64,000 nt of DNA from Leishmania donovani. Its lineage: Eukaryota; Euglenozoa; Kinetoplastea; Trypanosomatida; Trypanosomatidae. The notes under the pieces were generated by a model that had not been told where the DNA came from, made no database searches, and saw only the letters and a list, made by a program, of their open reading frames with translations. Every line of letters begins with the position of its first letter. The first letter of the stretch is position 1. The position numbers and the translations under genes were made by a program. Below, piece after piece: positions 1 to 10,857 of the stretch. Location of the stretch: positions 325,947 through 389,946 of the forward strand of contig NC_018230.1 of assembly GCF_000227135.1 (NCBI RefSeq). Direction: 5' to 3'.

Positions 1-3000
1 CGGTGGCGTGCGGTGATGTGCGTCGCCCACGTCGGCCCGCGGAGGACCTGGGGCCCTTCCCAACGCGGCCTCTCCCTTTTTGACCGCCACGGCCACGCCC
101 GCTGCCGCTCCGCCGCGACTCTGCGCTTCTCCTCCCAACGGCCTTTTCGCCGTCGGGGGTGCGCGCGTGCCGTGTGGCGGCCGCGGACGACGGCGACGCC
201 GACAACGCTCTGCGCGGGGCAGCCTGGTTGAGTCGCTCCACTGCCACCGCACCGGTGTCGGAGGAGGACGGTGCGTGGGGAAGGCGAGGCCGGCGGGGCA
301 CGACACCATAGAGGCGTGTCCCCTCCGCCAGTCCGGCATCACGCGCGGCGGCGGCAGCGCGTACGTCCGACAACTCGGCCTCCAGCGCAGCCACGCCGAG
401 ATGCTGGCGCGTAGACATATCATCCTCAGGAGGGAGGCGCACGTGCAGAGGGAGCGTCATGCGCCCCTGTGTCCGCGGCTGTCGCGGCGGTGGTCCAGCA
501 TCGCCGCCGTACACGGCACGCAGCATCGCTGGTGTGTTCATGGGAGGTCCCGCACTGGCAACCGCTGCTCCTGCTGGTGTGTTAGCCGCCGGTGTTGGCA
601 CAAGAGTTGATGCAGACGGGGCCACCGATAGCGTGCCGGTAGCGGTGCGGTGCTGTTCTCCTCTCCTGCCAACTGCTGTCGGCGCCGCAGCTGGAGGTGA
701 GGGCCGCATGGTGCTGCGCGCGCTCGGCGCTCGCCCACCGTCGCTGTCGGTGTTTGGATGTGACGGCGACGGGAGCGTGCTCCGTGACGGTGACGCGGAT
801 AGCGACGACACTGAGGAAAACCCCAGATGCGCTGCACTGCTTGCAGGCTGCGGTGGGATCAGATGCTCCGCGGTGGGAATGCCCGCATCGAGTGGACTCA
901 TCCTCGATGCGACGCCGACGACAGGCAGACACACGGATGGGCGAGGGGGTGTGTTGACCGCGGCAGAAGCGACCGTTGCTGCTGCGGTTACGCCCTCAGC
1001 GCGTGTTGCTTTATGCGTCCTTCCAGCGTCACTGGTGCCACTATCATCAGGGCTGTGTGCCGCCGCCAGTGAGGGTGTTGGGCTGCCAACGACCCGCTTG
1101 CTCTTGCTCCCTCCGCTTGCCGCACTCTCGAAGTGCACGCGCGGCTGCTGCCGTCGATGTTTCTGCATGGCTCTGGAGGTTACCGCCACCCCAGCTGGCT
1201 CTTCCATTTCCGCTTGTCCGCCTCTTCGAAGACCCTCTGCCGTCGCGTAGCTCTTCATGACGTCCACGGCGCCTGCGAGCATGTGCTTCGTCGTCTGCTC
1301 ATGCTGAGCTTGCTGGCGCTGCGCTGCTGCCGCTTGCGAGGCGGCCAGCTTCTGGACGAGAGATTCCTGCTGCTGCTGTTGCAAGCGACACTCGCGCTGC
1401 AGCAGGTGGACTGTCTCGCGATGGTGACGTAGCATCTTGTGCTGCTGGCTCTGGAGGAGCTCGGCATAATGCCGCCGCTCCTGCTGGCGCTGACGGCGCT
1501 CCTCTTGAAGCTGGCGGTCGTACATGGTACGGAGACGGTCCAGCTCGCTGACGTAGTGGCGCGTCTCCCGCTCTGCTAGTTCGCGCAGCGCGACCTCGTA
1601 TGGCTCTCGCGGCGCCGCGGCGTCGTTGCCCGTCGTGGGCGCTGGAGTTTGAGGCACAGCGTACAGCGTGGGCCGTGCCACGACGGCGTGGAAAGGTGGT
1701 AGTGGCCGTGAAGGGTCCGCTGCGGCACCGCGAAGGCCGCTGACGGCCTTCAACGCATGCGCCGCCGGCCGCGGTAGGGATGCAAACAGCAACTGTTGAT
1801 CCTCCTCGTGCTGCACCTGCACATTGTGTGTCTCTGCGGCTGCCGATGGATTTGTCTGCGCCCCTCCTCCGCTCGCACCGGTGCTGAACTCCAACGGCGA
1901 CGGTTGCCGAGCAGCCGCAGAGGACACGGTCGGCGACGCCAGGCGTGCTCGCACGGCAGCGCGTGCCGGCGCGCTCATGCAGCTCACATCGCGACAGACT
2001 CGCTCCAGAAGACGGCGCTGACGGCTCAACTCGTCCTGCAGCTCGGCAGGGACGGCGGGCATCGCCGCGACGATGCGCTGCACCAGAGCGGTCTGCGCTG
2101 CCACATCCAGCGATGCGGAGGACAACCGGTGTGGGCGGCGTGGGTGCACATCTGACGGAGACCCGCCTGTAACGCTGCTGCTGCTGCGTTTTTTTTGCCG
2201 CCCTGCGTGCCGTCGACCAACGCCGTCGTCGGGCACCGTATCCACCGCAGCTGCGACGACTCGCTTGGCATCACGTGCGTGGCGGCTGCTGACCGCAAGC
2301 CACGTGGCAGCAGCATCGGGGGAGCTGAGGCTGTACCGCAGGAGGTCTTGCACCTCCGTCGGGGTGAGCCCGAGCTCAGCTGCCGCCGTCGCCCACGTCG
2401 GGCCGGAGCGGAGGAGCGCCTCGCGCTTCAGCGCAGCTGGCGAGGGGCCGCACGACGCAGGTGGCGCGCTACGCGAACGACGATCATGGCTGCCCTCTGT
2501 AGTCTCACATCGCTCTTTACCTCTTATGCCTACCTCTGCGCCTCGACGGCGGGGGCCGGTGGGGTCGTACCCGGCATCGTCGCCATCGGTGTACGCGCCA
2601 TCGTCGTCGTCCGAGACGGTCGACGAGGTGCACGAGCGGGGGGCCGTCTCTAGCAGACGCCGGGCATAGCTCGCGGGGTCAAAGTCTGCTTGCCCACGTT
2701 GCCGCCTGTGTTTTCGGTGCCCCCGCGCTGGGGCGGCGGTGCACCGTCCATCGAGAGCGTCGACGATCTCCGTTAGGGAGGCGGTGGCCCAGTACTCGGA
2801 GCTGGCGCGACGAAGCCCTACCATGCGGTTCCTGCGAGCGCTACCGTGCCGCTTGCTGTGCTTCATTGCTGCGCTGCTGCTGCTGCTGGTTGCAGTCGAT
2901 GAGGCTGACGAGGCAGCGACGGAGATGTCACAGGGGGAGCAGCTCTCCGGCCCTTGAGTGCTGTTGGACGATGCTGCGGCAGGGCTGTGTGCCTTCGCCT

Positions 3001-4642
3001 CCGGTGGTGTCGCTCCGGCCGCCGCCGCGGCGGTCCCTCGGCGATGTCCGTGCGCGTGCAGACGTCGCTGCACATCTTTCAGGTCTCGTAAGACTGCTGC
3101 GCTCTCGGCTGCTGGCGACAGCACCGGTGGAAAACTCGCAAGAGGGGGCGAGGTCGAGAGGGCTGTCGTGGGAGGTGACGCCGACGAGGCACCGGCGCGT
3201 GCGCCCGCGATGTCGCGGCTGCGTTTTGGCGATGCGGCACGTCTTTGGCGCTCCGCGGCGCCAGTGGCAGTCGCGGCTGTGCCCTTCACAGCCGCCTCGG
3301 CGTCGGCCTCGGCTTTCAGAAACTCGACCACTGCTGCGGGCAGCGCCGCAGCCGTCCTTATCCGATTTGGTGCCCTCGAGGAGACAGCGCTCGCGTGTCC
3401 GTGATTTGTGGCAGCGCCAGCACCAGCGTGATCGAAGGCGCGTGCCACAACACGCGGCTCTGTCGTCGGCCGCCACAGACCCTCCCGGGCCTCTGCATCT
3501 AGACTTCTCATTCTGCCCGCGGCGTCCCGCTCGTCCACCGTGCAGGGACTGTCGTGTAGCAGGCGCGCGCGCTCTACCGCCAATGCCGACTGCGCGGCCG
3601 ACTGCGTAGCTGCTCTTGCCTGCGTTGGCGCGACGGCGACGACGTCCGCCAACGTCTCCGCTAGCTCGCCATCGTCTCCGCCCGCCAGCGACACCTCTTG
3701 CATCAACGCCGATGCAGGAGCCACGGGTGGAAGTGGCTGGAGTCGCAAGGCTTGTTGGTGAAGCGGCGCCAGCGCAGAGGCCGCGGCTTCACCGCCATCT
3801 TCGCTATCGTCGGGGCCATCCTCCGTTCGACCAGTGACAGCGAGACGCTGCGCTCGGCGTTCACTCGGCACCACCGCTACCACGATTGAGTCGCCCCCAC
3901 CCACGGCCACTCCTGTGGCTGCTGCCGCCGCTGCCGTCTGCTGCTGCTGCGAGCTAGATCCAGTCGCAAACTGCTCATCCAGGACGGCGTCGACGAGTGA
4001 TTGGTACGGCGATGCGACTGACGACGACACCTGCTTCGCCGCCGTTGCGAGGCGGCGTGCAGCCCCGGAGGGTGGTGGCCGCTTCTGCTGCTGTGATGAC
4101 GGCGTGCGAGCCGCTGACGTGCAGCGCCCGCCAGCAGAAGGCGCTGCATTGCCCCTCGGCGGCGGCACTGGATCTCTTCCAAGTGACGGTGGCGATGACG
4201 AGGGTGGTGGTGGTGGTGGTGCAGGCTTCGGCGGCGACGGAGTGGCTCGACTTGCCGCGGCTGTCGCTGTCCGGGAGCGCTGTGGCGGGTGCCTTTTAGT
4301 CGGTGCCAGAAGTGCCGAGGGGGTGGCTGCTGCAGGATGTGCCGCGGCCGAACCGCGAGGACTGCGACCCCGCGCAATGGCGGCGGTCGTTGCGGCGAGG
4401 GGCCGCTTGCGCCGGCGTGTCATGGGTGAGGCGGGCAGGGGCAGCGGGAGTGAAGCGTCTTGTTGCTCGGCGACCGGTGCTTCTTGTGAGCAGTGCTGCA
4501 GCTGCGGCTTCTCATCAACTGACGAGACCAGTGGCGGGGGCAACAGTGACAAGGGCCGCGGCGCGGGTGCTGGCGCATCAACAACAGCCGAGGTTGTTTC
4601 TTCAGCACCATCAGCGATGGAGGTCATGGCACCTGCTTCCAT
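1..4642 (-). CDS. Large coiled-coil protein, C-terminus outside the window
   Basis: The minus-strand frame is open from the ATG at 4642 (second in-frame ATG at 4627) to the left edge, about 1547 residues with no stop. An in-frame stop lies upstream at 4715-4717, so the start must be at or below 4642. Most of the chain is Ala/Ser/Pro/Arg-rich low-complexity sequence, including a run of seven prolines near residue 137. The one clearly structured part is a long Gln/Arg/Glu-rich coiled coil of roughly 110 residues encoded at about 1250-1610, with heptad-like stretches such as ELDRLRTMYDRQLQEE and a run of five glutamines. The spacer above the start (about 4799-4845) is a polypyrimidine tract on the coding strand, suitable for trans-splicing. 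I do not recognise the protein. A cytoskeletal or scaffold role is only a guess from the coiled coil. Confidence 0.75.
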   Translation of the reverse strand, partial: MEAGAMTSIADGAEETTSAVVDAPAPAPRPLSLLPPPLVSSVDEKPQLQHCSQEAPVAEQQDASLPLPLPASPMTRRRKRPLAATTAAIARGRSPRGSAAAHPAAATPSALLAPTKRHPPQRSRTATAAASRATPSPPKPAPPPPPPSSSPPSLGRDPVPPPRGNAAPSAGGRCTSAARTPSSQQQKRPPPSGAARRLATAAKQVSSSVASPYQSLVDAVLDEQFATGSSSQQQQTAAAAAATGVAVGGGDSIVVAVVPSERRAQRLAVTGRTEDGPDDSEDGGEAAASALAPLHQQALRLQPLPPVAPASALMQEVSLAGGDDGELAETLADVVAVAPTQARAATQSAAQSALAVERARLLHDSPCTVDERDAAGRMRSLDAEAREGLWRPTTEPRVVARAFDHAGAGAATNHGHASAVSSRAPNRIRTAAALPAAVVEFLKAEADAEAAVKGTAATATGAAERQRRAASPKRSRDIAGARAGASSASPPTTALSTSPPLASFPPVLSPAAESAAVLRDLKDVQRRLHAHGHRRGTAAAAAGATPPEAKAHSPAAASSNSTQGPESCSPCDISVAASSASSTATSSSSSAAMKHSKRHGSARRNRMVGLRRASSEYWATASLTEIVDALDGRCTAAPARGHRKHRRQRGQADFDPASYARRLLETAPRSCTSSTVSDDDDGAYTDGDDAGYDPTGPRRRGAEVGIRGKERCETTEGSHDRRSRSAPPASCGPSPAALKREALLRSGPTWATAAAELGLTPTEVQDLLRYSLSSPDAAATWLAVSSRHARDAKRVVAAAVDTVPDDGVGRRHAGRQKKRSSSSVTGGSPSDVHPRRPHRLSSASLDVAAQTALVQRIVAAMPAVPAELQDELSRQRRLLERVCRDVSCMSAPARAAVRARLASPTVSSAAARQPSPLEFSTGASGGGAQTNPSAAAETHNVQVQHEEDQQLLFASLPRPAAHALKAVSGLRGAAADPSRPLPPFHAVVARPTLYAVPQTPAPTTGNDAAAPREPYEVALRELAERETRHYVSELDRLRTMYDRQLQEERRQRQQERRHYAELLQSQQHKMLRHHRETVHLLQRECRLQQQQQESLVQKLAASQAAAAQRQQAQHEQTTKHMLAGAVDVMKSYATAEGLRRGGQAEMEEPAGVAVTSRAMQKHRRQQPRVHFESAASGGSKSKRVVGSPTPSLAAAHSPDDSGTSDAGRTHKATRAEGVTAAATVASAAVNTPPRPSVCLPVVGVASRMSPLDAGIPTAEHLIPPQPASSAAHLGFSSVSSLSASPSRSTLPSPSHPNTDSDGGRAPSARSTMRPSPPAAAPTAVGRRGEQHRTATGTLSVAPSASTLVPTPAANTPAGAAVASAGPPMNTPAMLRAVYGGDAGPPPRQPRTQGRMTLPLHVRLPPEDDMSTRQHLGVAALEAELSDVRAAAAARDAGLAEGTRLYGVVPRRPRLPHAPSSSDTGAVAVERLNQAAPRRALSASPSSAAATRHARTPDGEKAVGRRSAESRRSGSGRGRGGQKGRGRVGKGPRSSAGRRGRRTSPHAT

Positions 4643-5412
4643 GCGTATGTGTGCGTGGAGGAGACTGTGTTCTTCGACTCGGTGCCGATCTCCCTTCCCC
4701 TCTTTCTGTGTCCTTCAGCGAGGAAGCGCCAGGTGGTAGTTACAGCTATAAGCTCGCAGGCAAGTGTACGCACGCGATGGGCGTAGAGGATGCTGGTGAG
4801 GGGTGGAGGGGGGAAGAGAGAGGGAGGAGGGGAGGGGAGTGGCGGGCACAAAGGCGAACGTGTGCCAGGAATGTGCAGTAGTGCGAGAAGGTGCGTGCGC
4901 GGGGGTGCAGCAGTGGGGGAGGGGGTGACGCCGCTGTGCTCCCCGCCACCGTCTCACTCGTCCGCTGCGACGGTTGTGGGGGAGGGGGAGGAGGGTTCTA
5001 TGACTCCGTCTGCACTCTTGACGCTCGCGCGTGTGTCTGCGTGTGCGAGCGCATGCGACTCTCTCTGCGTGCGTGAGCGTGCTTGTGCATGTCAGTGAAA
5101 TAGACGCACGAGGGGTCGTTAGGCGTCGCTGCGCGCCACCATCTGGCAAGCGACAGGCAAAGCAAGCATGTAAAAGCGGCAGCGGCGAGTTGCAGGCAGG
5201 ACCGCCAGTGCGTGCGTGTGTGTGTGTGTGTGTAGGAGGGGTGGCCGCCGGCGGCCGTCCCTTGCGCACGCCGCCCAACCCTTTCGCCTGCCTAGGGGCC
5301 ACGCACACACGCACACACCCTCTCACCGCTTCGCGCCTCCGCGCCTGCTATCACAGACCGCGATGGATGTATGCAGGCGGAGGAGGAGGCGGCGGAGGAT
5401 GGGCTCAGCCGA
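4643..5412. other. Intergenic spacer, genes 1 and 2
   Basis: This stretch is non-coding. It holds a purine-rich run on the plus strand at about 4799-4845, which reads as a polypyrimidine tract on the coding strand, and a (GT)9 microsatellite at 5216-5233. Short frames here have no protein-like composition. Confidence 0.6.
5216..5233. repeat. GT microsatellite
   Basis: This is a simple (GT)9 run in the spacer between the phosphotransferase and the coiled-coil gene. Confidence 0.9.
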
Positions 5413-7270
5413 CTACTTGCCCTTCCGAAGCTTGCCGGGCGACGCCGCCAACGTTGCCGTCGCCTTGGCGGGCCGGGTCGCTTCCATGGCGGCGCGCAGC
5501 GCCTTCTGCTTCTCGCGCGGAACTGTAAATATGGGTACCTGCAGTAACGCCGCCGTCTCCCGCACGACGCTCCAGGCCAGGTGGGCGAAGGTCACGGTAG
5601 ACAGCGCAAACAACTCGTACAGAGCGAGCTCCTCATCGAGGTTGTAGGCGTAGTCGGAGTGGGTGTCGCTGGAGGCGGCGCTGCCCGCGCCGCGGCTCGG
5701 CCACGCGTCACTGCGAGTTGCGCTACCGCTGACGGTGTACGGCAGCGCAGTCCAACTCGCACCACCACCGTTGCCGCCATCACCGCTAACACCAGCTCGC
5801 CCACTGTGCTGCTGCTGCTGCTGCCGCCGCAGTTGACTGACGTTGCGCACATAGGTGAGCCAGACGTGTACGCAGAGGAGCACGAACGGCGCGAGGGTGC
5901 GGCGGAAGGGGAGGAACTCGGCGCTGCAGAGGTGCGCCAACATGAGATGTATGGCCAGCTTCGTATAGAGCAGTCCCACCGTCCAACAGAAGATGCGCGG
6001 GTGCCGCCGGAAAATGTCATCGTTCGAGGTGAGAAGCCACGCGCTCGCCGTGAACGTGACGACGACGAGCGGGACGAGGCGTGAGAGGGCGTGCAGGAAA
6101 GGAAAACGGATGCTGAAGCGCCGGCCGCCGAACTTCTCCAGCTCCGCCGCCGGCGTGCGGCGAATGGCGCGGTAGACCTGGTAGACGTTGCCAGCGCTCG
6201 TGACCGCGGCACCGACCGTCATGAGGGCGACGGCGAGGGTGTTGTAGCGCACGCTTAGGACCGGCTTGCCGCTGCCGTAGAGGCGCAGGACAGCGCGCTG
6301 GAGAACACTGTGGCCGCTCCAGACCCTGCCGAGCACGTCCTCCCCGTGCTGCGCCGTAAGCGGGTTGCCAGCGAGGAGGATGCGCGTCGGGTGCGGCGGG
6401 TCGGCGCGGTAGGCTGCGGTGCAGTTGAGATTGAAGAGGAACGGCAGTATCGCAAAGCCGTCAGCGTCCTCCTCGTGCCACGTCAGGTACGGACAGACCG
6501 TCCGCAGCACCATCGCCTCAATGTCGACGGCCGCCTGCGGGGCTGGCTGACGCAGTACTTGCGGCAACCACCGAGACGGCACCTCGATCGCGTTCTTGTA
6601 CCACCACTGCGGCCCCCCTACCCACGCTGTCCACAGGTAGACGCCGATCGCAATGAGGATGCCTTCGTTGGGGCCGTTGATGACGGGTAGCACGAGCACG
6701 CCACGGTAGTACTCCTCCCAGGTGTTCAGGAAAAAACGTGATGACCGTGTTGAGCACAATCAGCCACGTCTTCCAGGACGGCCCGGCCGACACCGCCGTT
6801 GCAACAGACAGAGCGCCGATGATGCAGTTAACGGCGTCGCAGCCGTGGTCCATGAGCATCCCCAGCGGACTCGAGGTGCCGGTGCGGCGCGCTTGATGCC
6901 CGTCGAGGTTGTCGAGGAGCTGGTAGAGGAAAAGCGCGACCGCCGCAAGAACGAACACAAACGCCGGCGGCGGCGGCGGCGGACACTCCACCAACTGCAG
7001 GGGTGTCGTGCCCGTCTCGCTGCGGGTGAGGTAGTGCTCGCCGCTGACCGTCAACTTCGGCATGTAGTACGCTAGAAGGCCATGGGTGGTGCCCACGAAC
7101 GCGAGGGCGGCGACGGTAATGATGTTCGGCGCCAGCCACACCGGCAGGTAATCCACCACCTTTCGGCACAGCGGCCGCCACATGTGGTTGTAGAGATAGC
7201 TGCGGTCCTCGCTGCGGTAGACGTAGAGCGCTAGCTTCTCCTTGGCATCTGCGGGTAGGTAGGAGAACAT
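5413..7270 (-). CDS. Choline/ethanolamine phosphotransferase (frameshifted)
   Basis: This is a CDP-alcohol phosphatidyltransferase of the Kennedy pathway. It transfers phosphocholine or phosphoethanolamine from the CDP-alcohol to diacylglycerol at the ER membrane. The family signature DG-x2-AR-x8-G-x3-D-x3-D is complete at residues 123-145 of the product starting at 7270 (D123, G124, A127, R128, G137, D141, D145), followed by hydrophobic segments. After about residue 180 the frame breaks: a run of six A at 6731-6736 (plus strand) shifts the reading into an unrelated frame. The family-typical continuation (LNTWEEYYRGVLVL, then NGPNEGIL and several membrane segments) is in the next frame down to 5413. 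Removing one base gives a continuous 618-residue protein. That is longer than the roughly 400 residues usual for the family, because of loops such as a run of six prolines near residue 97 and a Ser/Gly-rich loop encoded near 5700-5820. Whether it prefers choline or ethanolamine cannot be told here. A sequencing error is more likely than a pseudogene, since both halves are intact. Confidence 0.88.
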
Positions 7271-9669
7271 CGTGCGCGTCAAGGGCGAGGGGGCCGCGAC
7301 GACAGCGTGTGTGCTGTGTGTGTGAGGATAACAGCATTTCAGTTGGCGTGACTGCCCCGCCCCGCACAAAAATATCCCGGGATGCCTCACGAGGCGAGCG
7401 AGCGATAGAGAGAGGGTGGTGGTGATGGTAACGTGCGTGCCTGTGTGTATCAGGCGAGCTTCTTGGCAACACGGCAACGGCGGAACGAGCCGTCAAGCAA
7501 ACTCAAGCCAGCTGCCCAAGTGCGGGGGAGGGAGGGGGCGGGGGCCAAGGAGAGGAGAGCGAGTTGGGCGGGTCGGTTTAGTCACAGCAGCTCGCCGTGC
7601 ACACGTACCGAGCATGTGTGCGTGCTGGCAGGCGGACAGACAGACAGACACAGAGGGAGAGGCGAAAGTGAATGTGCTCACAGGCCCGTGCGTGTGTCCA
7701 CATCCTCGACTTGGCAGCTGCGCACGCAGGCGGGCACGCGTGCTGCGGAGTGATCACGTGTGCGCGCGTGTGCGTCGCACTGTGTCGGCGTTGCTGCTCT
7801 TCTTTAATTTTCGTCACCTTGCCTTTCTGTGGTGTCCATGTGCGGCGCTGCACTGCGCTGCGAGGAGGGTACCGTGGAGGGACGACATGCTCGACCCCGT
7901 GTCCTTGCCCCGAGACCGGTAGCTGGCACGCAGCCAGAGAGAAAGACGGAGGCGCACGCATCAGCAGGCGAGCGGCCGAGACGAGAGAGGGGAGTGAAAT
8001 GGCGTGGCGTAGCCATCAAACGGCTACATCCCCGCCCTCACAGAGATACATGCACAGTGAGGAGTGGGAGGGATGATGATGGCGGTGTCGGTGGTGAAAA
8101 ACAGCATCGGAGCAGGGTGAATGCGAGGACGCAAGCGGCAACAGATGCGATGCACGGAAACGGTGGGTAGCACAACTGACGCCCAGAGAAAGGGCCATTC
8201 AGACATACAGACGGCAACGCACACGGCCGTGTCGAGCACACACAGCACTGACGGAGCGTGAGCGAGCGAGCGAAGGGCTCGATGATGCTGCGGCTGTTGT
8301 TGCCACGCTTTCGGCGACCCCGCGTACTGGTGCGACTGCACATGACGAGCGCCTTTACGCGGCAGGTTTGGTGCTGCCATCGGCGAGGCCGCCACAACCG
8401 CGCGATAGGCATTGAGCGTCACGCGCTCGGCCGTGTCCATGCCGGGTCGTGCGGGGTGGCGGCAACGCACGACGCACAGGAAGGTTGGGAGGCTGCGCAT
8501 CCGCTTCGACGCCAGACGCCAGCAAAGGCGCTGGCTGCCACTTGCCACTGATGGGTACTCAGCTCACACAACTCCTCCACAGCGCGCGGGTGCGCGTCTG
8601 GCGCCATCGGCACACTTCGCGGAGGCTGTGGCACGTCGGCCGAAGTGCGAGGGCGGCGCCGGCAGCGGCGTTCGATAGAGGCGAGGAGGGGGGACACCTC
8701 AAGGCATGCGCGTGTGCGCGTTGGGCCGTTTCGCGGGAGCAGCTGTCTTGCCCGGAGCTCATAGACTTCTTCCGCGGCTTGTGATTGCTGCCCGACTCGC
8801 CGTGGCACACGGTCAGCGTCGCTGGCGCACCGACGGCGGTGGGCAGCGCTTCCGCCCTGTCCTCATCGCCGTGATCAGCGTCACTCTGTTGCTTGTCAGA
8901 AGGCTGTTCAGGTGGGTCTCGGTGGCCAGGGATGATGCTGCAGTGCTGCATCGACGTGGCGGACAGGCGCACCGGTGAAGAACACCACAGCGGGAGATGA
9001 GCGGGGCGCCGGGAAGGCGTGCCCTCGCGTGTGGGCGCTCACGTGCGTGCGAGTGCGCGCGTTTGTCCGACAGTGGCAGAGGGCGGCGCGTTGCTCCCGA
9101 CTGACGTCATCGCTCCCCCTTCCCTCCCCACCCTGACACGCGGACGCAGGCACACACGCACACACACGCACGCGCAGTGAGAGAGTTAATGGATGGGAGG
9201 AGCGACACAGGCGGCGGTGGAGGGGGACGGATGCAAAGACAGACCCCGTCAACTCACCGCAGAATCAGCCTCCGCGTCACTGAGCCCCTCCACGCGGAGG
9301 GATCCAGCGTGATCCTCTCTGCGCACTTGCTCACCACACGGCACTCATGCCGGCCATCGCCATCGCTACCTTCGATGCGGCTGGTGTATGGGCGCGGGCA
9401 AGAGAGGCAAGACTACCCCGCTACCATCGCTCCTCCTCTCTCGCGCTCGCCTCGTGCTGCGTAGGCGACATGCCACATCATCACCAGGCGCTTCGGGATG
9501 CCCTACATGGAAGCAGGCGTCATGCGACGACGGGAGGACGGCGAGAAGGACGGCAGAGGACAGCGGCAGTGGCGAGAGCGCACACATGCATGTCTGCTGA
9601 CACGGCGATCACCCAGGACGACGACCGCATCGGTCGTTCCTCGCCATCGTCTCGCTATCTACGCCTCCT
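7271..9669. other. Long gene-free spacer
   Basis: There are 2.4 kb without a convincing gene. Minus-strand frames of up to 174 codons exist (for example 8024-8548 and 8559-8972) but are Arg/Ser/His/Cys-rich, as expected from random GC-rich DNA. Visible elements are a purine-rich stretch just above the phosphotransferase start (7391-7420), a GACA-type run near 7636-7650 and CA-rich repeats near 9150-9175. It probably holds the long 3' UTR of the upstream gene and the 5' region of the phosphotransferase. Confidence 0.5.
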
Positions 9670-10857
9670 TCACCGGTCGAGGAAGTAACGCTCCCAGAAC
9701 GTGCGGTTCGTGACATCCATGGCCAGCTCAAACACCTCGGTGTGACCGAAGTTGCCCTTCTCCTCGCGCGAGCTGTGCTTGTGGCGAAGGCAGATGGGCT
9801 CGTCGTAGTGTACAAGCATGTTCAAGGCGCCGCCGGTGATGGGGTCCGTGGCGACGACGGACTCGAACAGCGGCAACGCCGGGTCGATGCGGTGGTCTTC
9901 GGGGCCGCAGTGGACCTTGTACTGATTCCAGCGGCCCTTGTGCACCTCCTCGCACTCGACGCGGTAGTTGCCGTACCTCTTCATGAGCGGGTCGCGCATT
10001 ATGCTGAAAGACCGCGGTGTCTTGGTCATGTCGGCGAGCTTGAGGCTGTGCACGAGGTGGTGGTTGTCGCCACGCGGGTCGAAGCGAAAGCAGCCGAAGG
10101 CGTCCCGCTCCAGCAGCAGCAGCTCTTTCATCAGCTCCTCCACCACCGGCGGCATCGCCTCTCCGACGCGCTCGCCCGTTTCCACGTTGCGCGGGTGTCT
10201 TTCGAACGCGAGCGTCATCTTCACCAGAAAGTTGTCAGTGCGCACGTCAGAGGCGATGATGGTGCGCACGATGACGGCTGCTGGGACGTAGGGGCTGCTC
10301 GACACCGCCATCAGCCGTGCGTAGTGGCTGCACGCCGCACGGAGCTCGTGGGCGAGGAGGCGGCGCAGTGGGTCGTGCCTCACAGCGTGCCACGTCTCTT
10401 GATCGCGCGGGTCGGCGTGCGAGTCGTGGTAGCGGCGGTGGCCGCCTTTGCTAACGTCCATATGCAGCAGCATCTTGCGGCACTCCACCTCCGCATCTTC
10501 AAACAACTCGCGCAGCTCGCGCTGCGGCACGTCACCCTCCAGCATCCGCTGGAAACCCTCCGCGAGCAGCATCCGCGGCAGCGACGGCAGCGGAACGGTC
10601 TCGAGGGCGCCCAGGAAGCGGCGAATGAGGCGATCTTGGTTCAGGAAGGCGTGACGCAGGTAGATGGAGGGTGGGCCGGAGCTGTACACACGCATCGGGA
10701 TCAGATTGCGTAGGAAGGAGCGCTCGTTGTCTGCCGCCACCGACGGCGGTGCTGCTGCTGCTGCTGCTGAGGGGGAGCTGCTTGCGGCGCCTGCGGCAGC
10801 GGTTGCCGCTGCTTTCTGGGACGCCAAGGTCTGCAGTAGACGTATGCGCTGCCACAT
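9670..10857 (-). CDS. Conserved-looking protein, probably mitochondrial
   Basis: The 395-residue product starts at the ATG at 10857. The frame stays open upstream to 11187, but the upstream part is low-complexity and reads like 5' UTR. The N-terminus (MWQRIRLLQTLASQKAAAT) is basic, Ala/Ser-rich and free of acidic residues, as in a mitochondrial presequence, followed by Ala/Ser/Pro repeats to about residue 45. The remainder is an ordered, charged, soluble-looking domain with no transmembrane segment. It has blocks rich in aromatic residues and histidine, for example around GNYRVECEEVHKGRWNQYKV, and a compact C-terminal end (FWERYFLDR). I see no known catalytic motif. A mitoribosomal or mitochondrial RNA-processing role is possible in this lineage but is inference only. 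Confidence 0.8.
   Translation of the reverse strand: MWQRIRLLQTLASQKAAATAAAGAASSSPSAAAAAAPPSVAADNERSFLRNLIPMRVYSSGPPSIYLRHAFLNQDRLIRRFLGALETVPLPSLPRMLLAEGFQRMLEGDVPQRELRELFEDAEVECRKMLLHMDVSKGGHRRYHDSHADPRDQETWHAVRHDPLRRLLAHELRAACSHYARLMAVSSSPYVPAAVIVRTIIASDVRTDNFLVKMTLAFERHPRNVETGERVGEAMPPVVEELMKELLLLERDAFGCFRFDPRGDNHHLVHSLKLADMTKTPRSFSIMRDPLMKRYGNYRVECEEVHKGRWNQYKVHCGPEDHRIDPALPLFESVVATDPITGGALNMLVHYDEPICLRHKHSSREEKGNFGHTEVFELAMDVTNRTFWERYFLDR

Noticed and set aside
459..1250. Long plus-strand open frame (263 codons)
   Set aside because: It is the antisense shadow of the coiled-coil gene, whose minus frame encodes regular heptads here; the plus product is Cys/Ala/Gly-rich with no protein-like pattern.
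3834..4739. Plus-strand 301-codon frame
   Set aside because: It is antisense to the N-terminal low-complexity part of the coiled-coil gene; composition (Ala/Cys/Gly runs) is that expected from GC-rich shadow frames.
8024..8972. Two minus-strand frames (174 and 137 codons) in the 2.4 kb spacer
   Set aside because: Same strand as the genes, but compositions are Arg/Ser/Cys/His-rich with no domain, no leader and no hydrophobic pattern; kept as spacer.
9742..10713. Plus-strand 323-codon frame
   Set aside because: It lies opposite the 395-residue gene in the codon register that mirrors a GC3-rich gene; its Val/Ala/His/Arg-rich product is a typical shadow.
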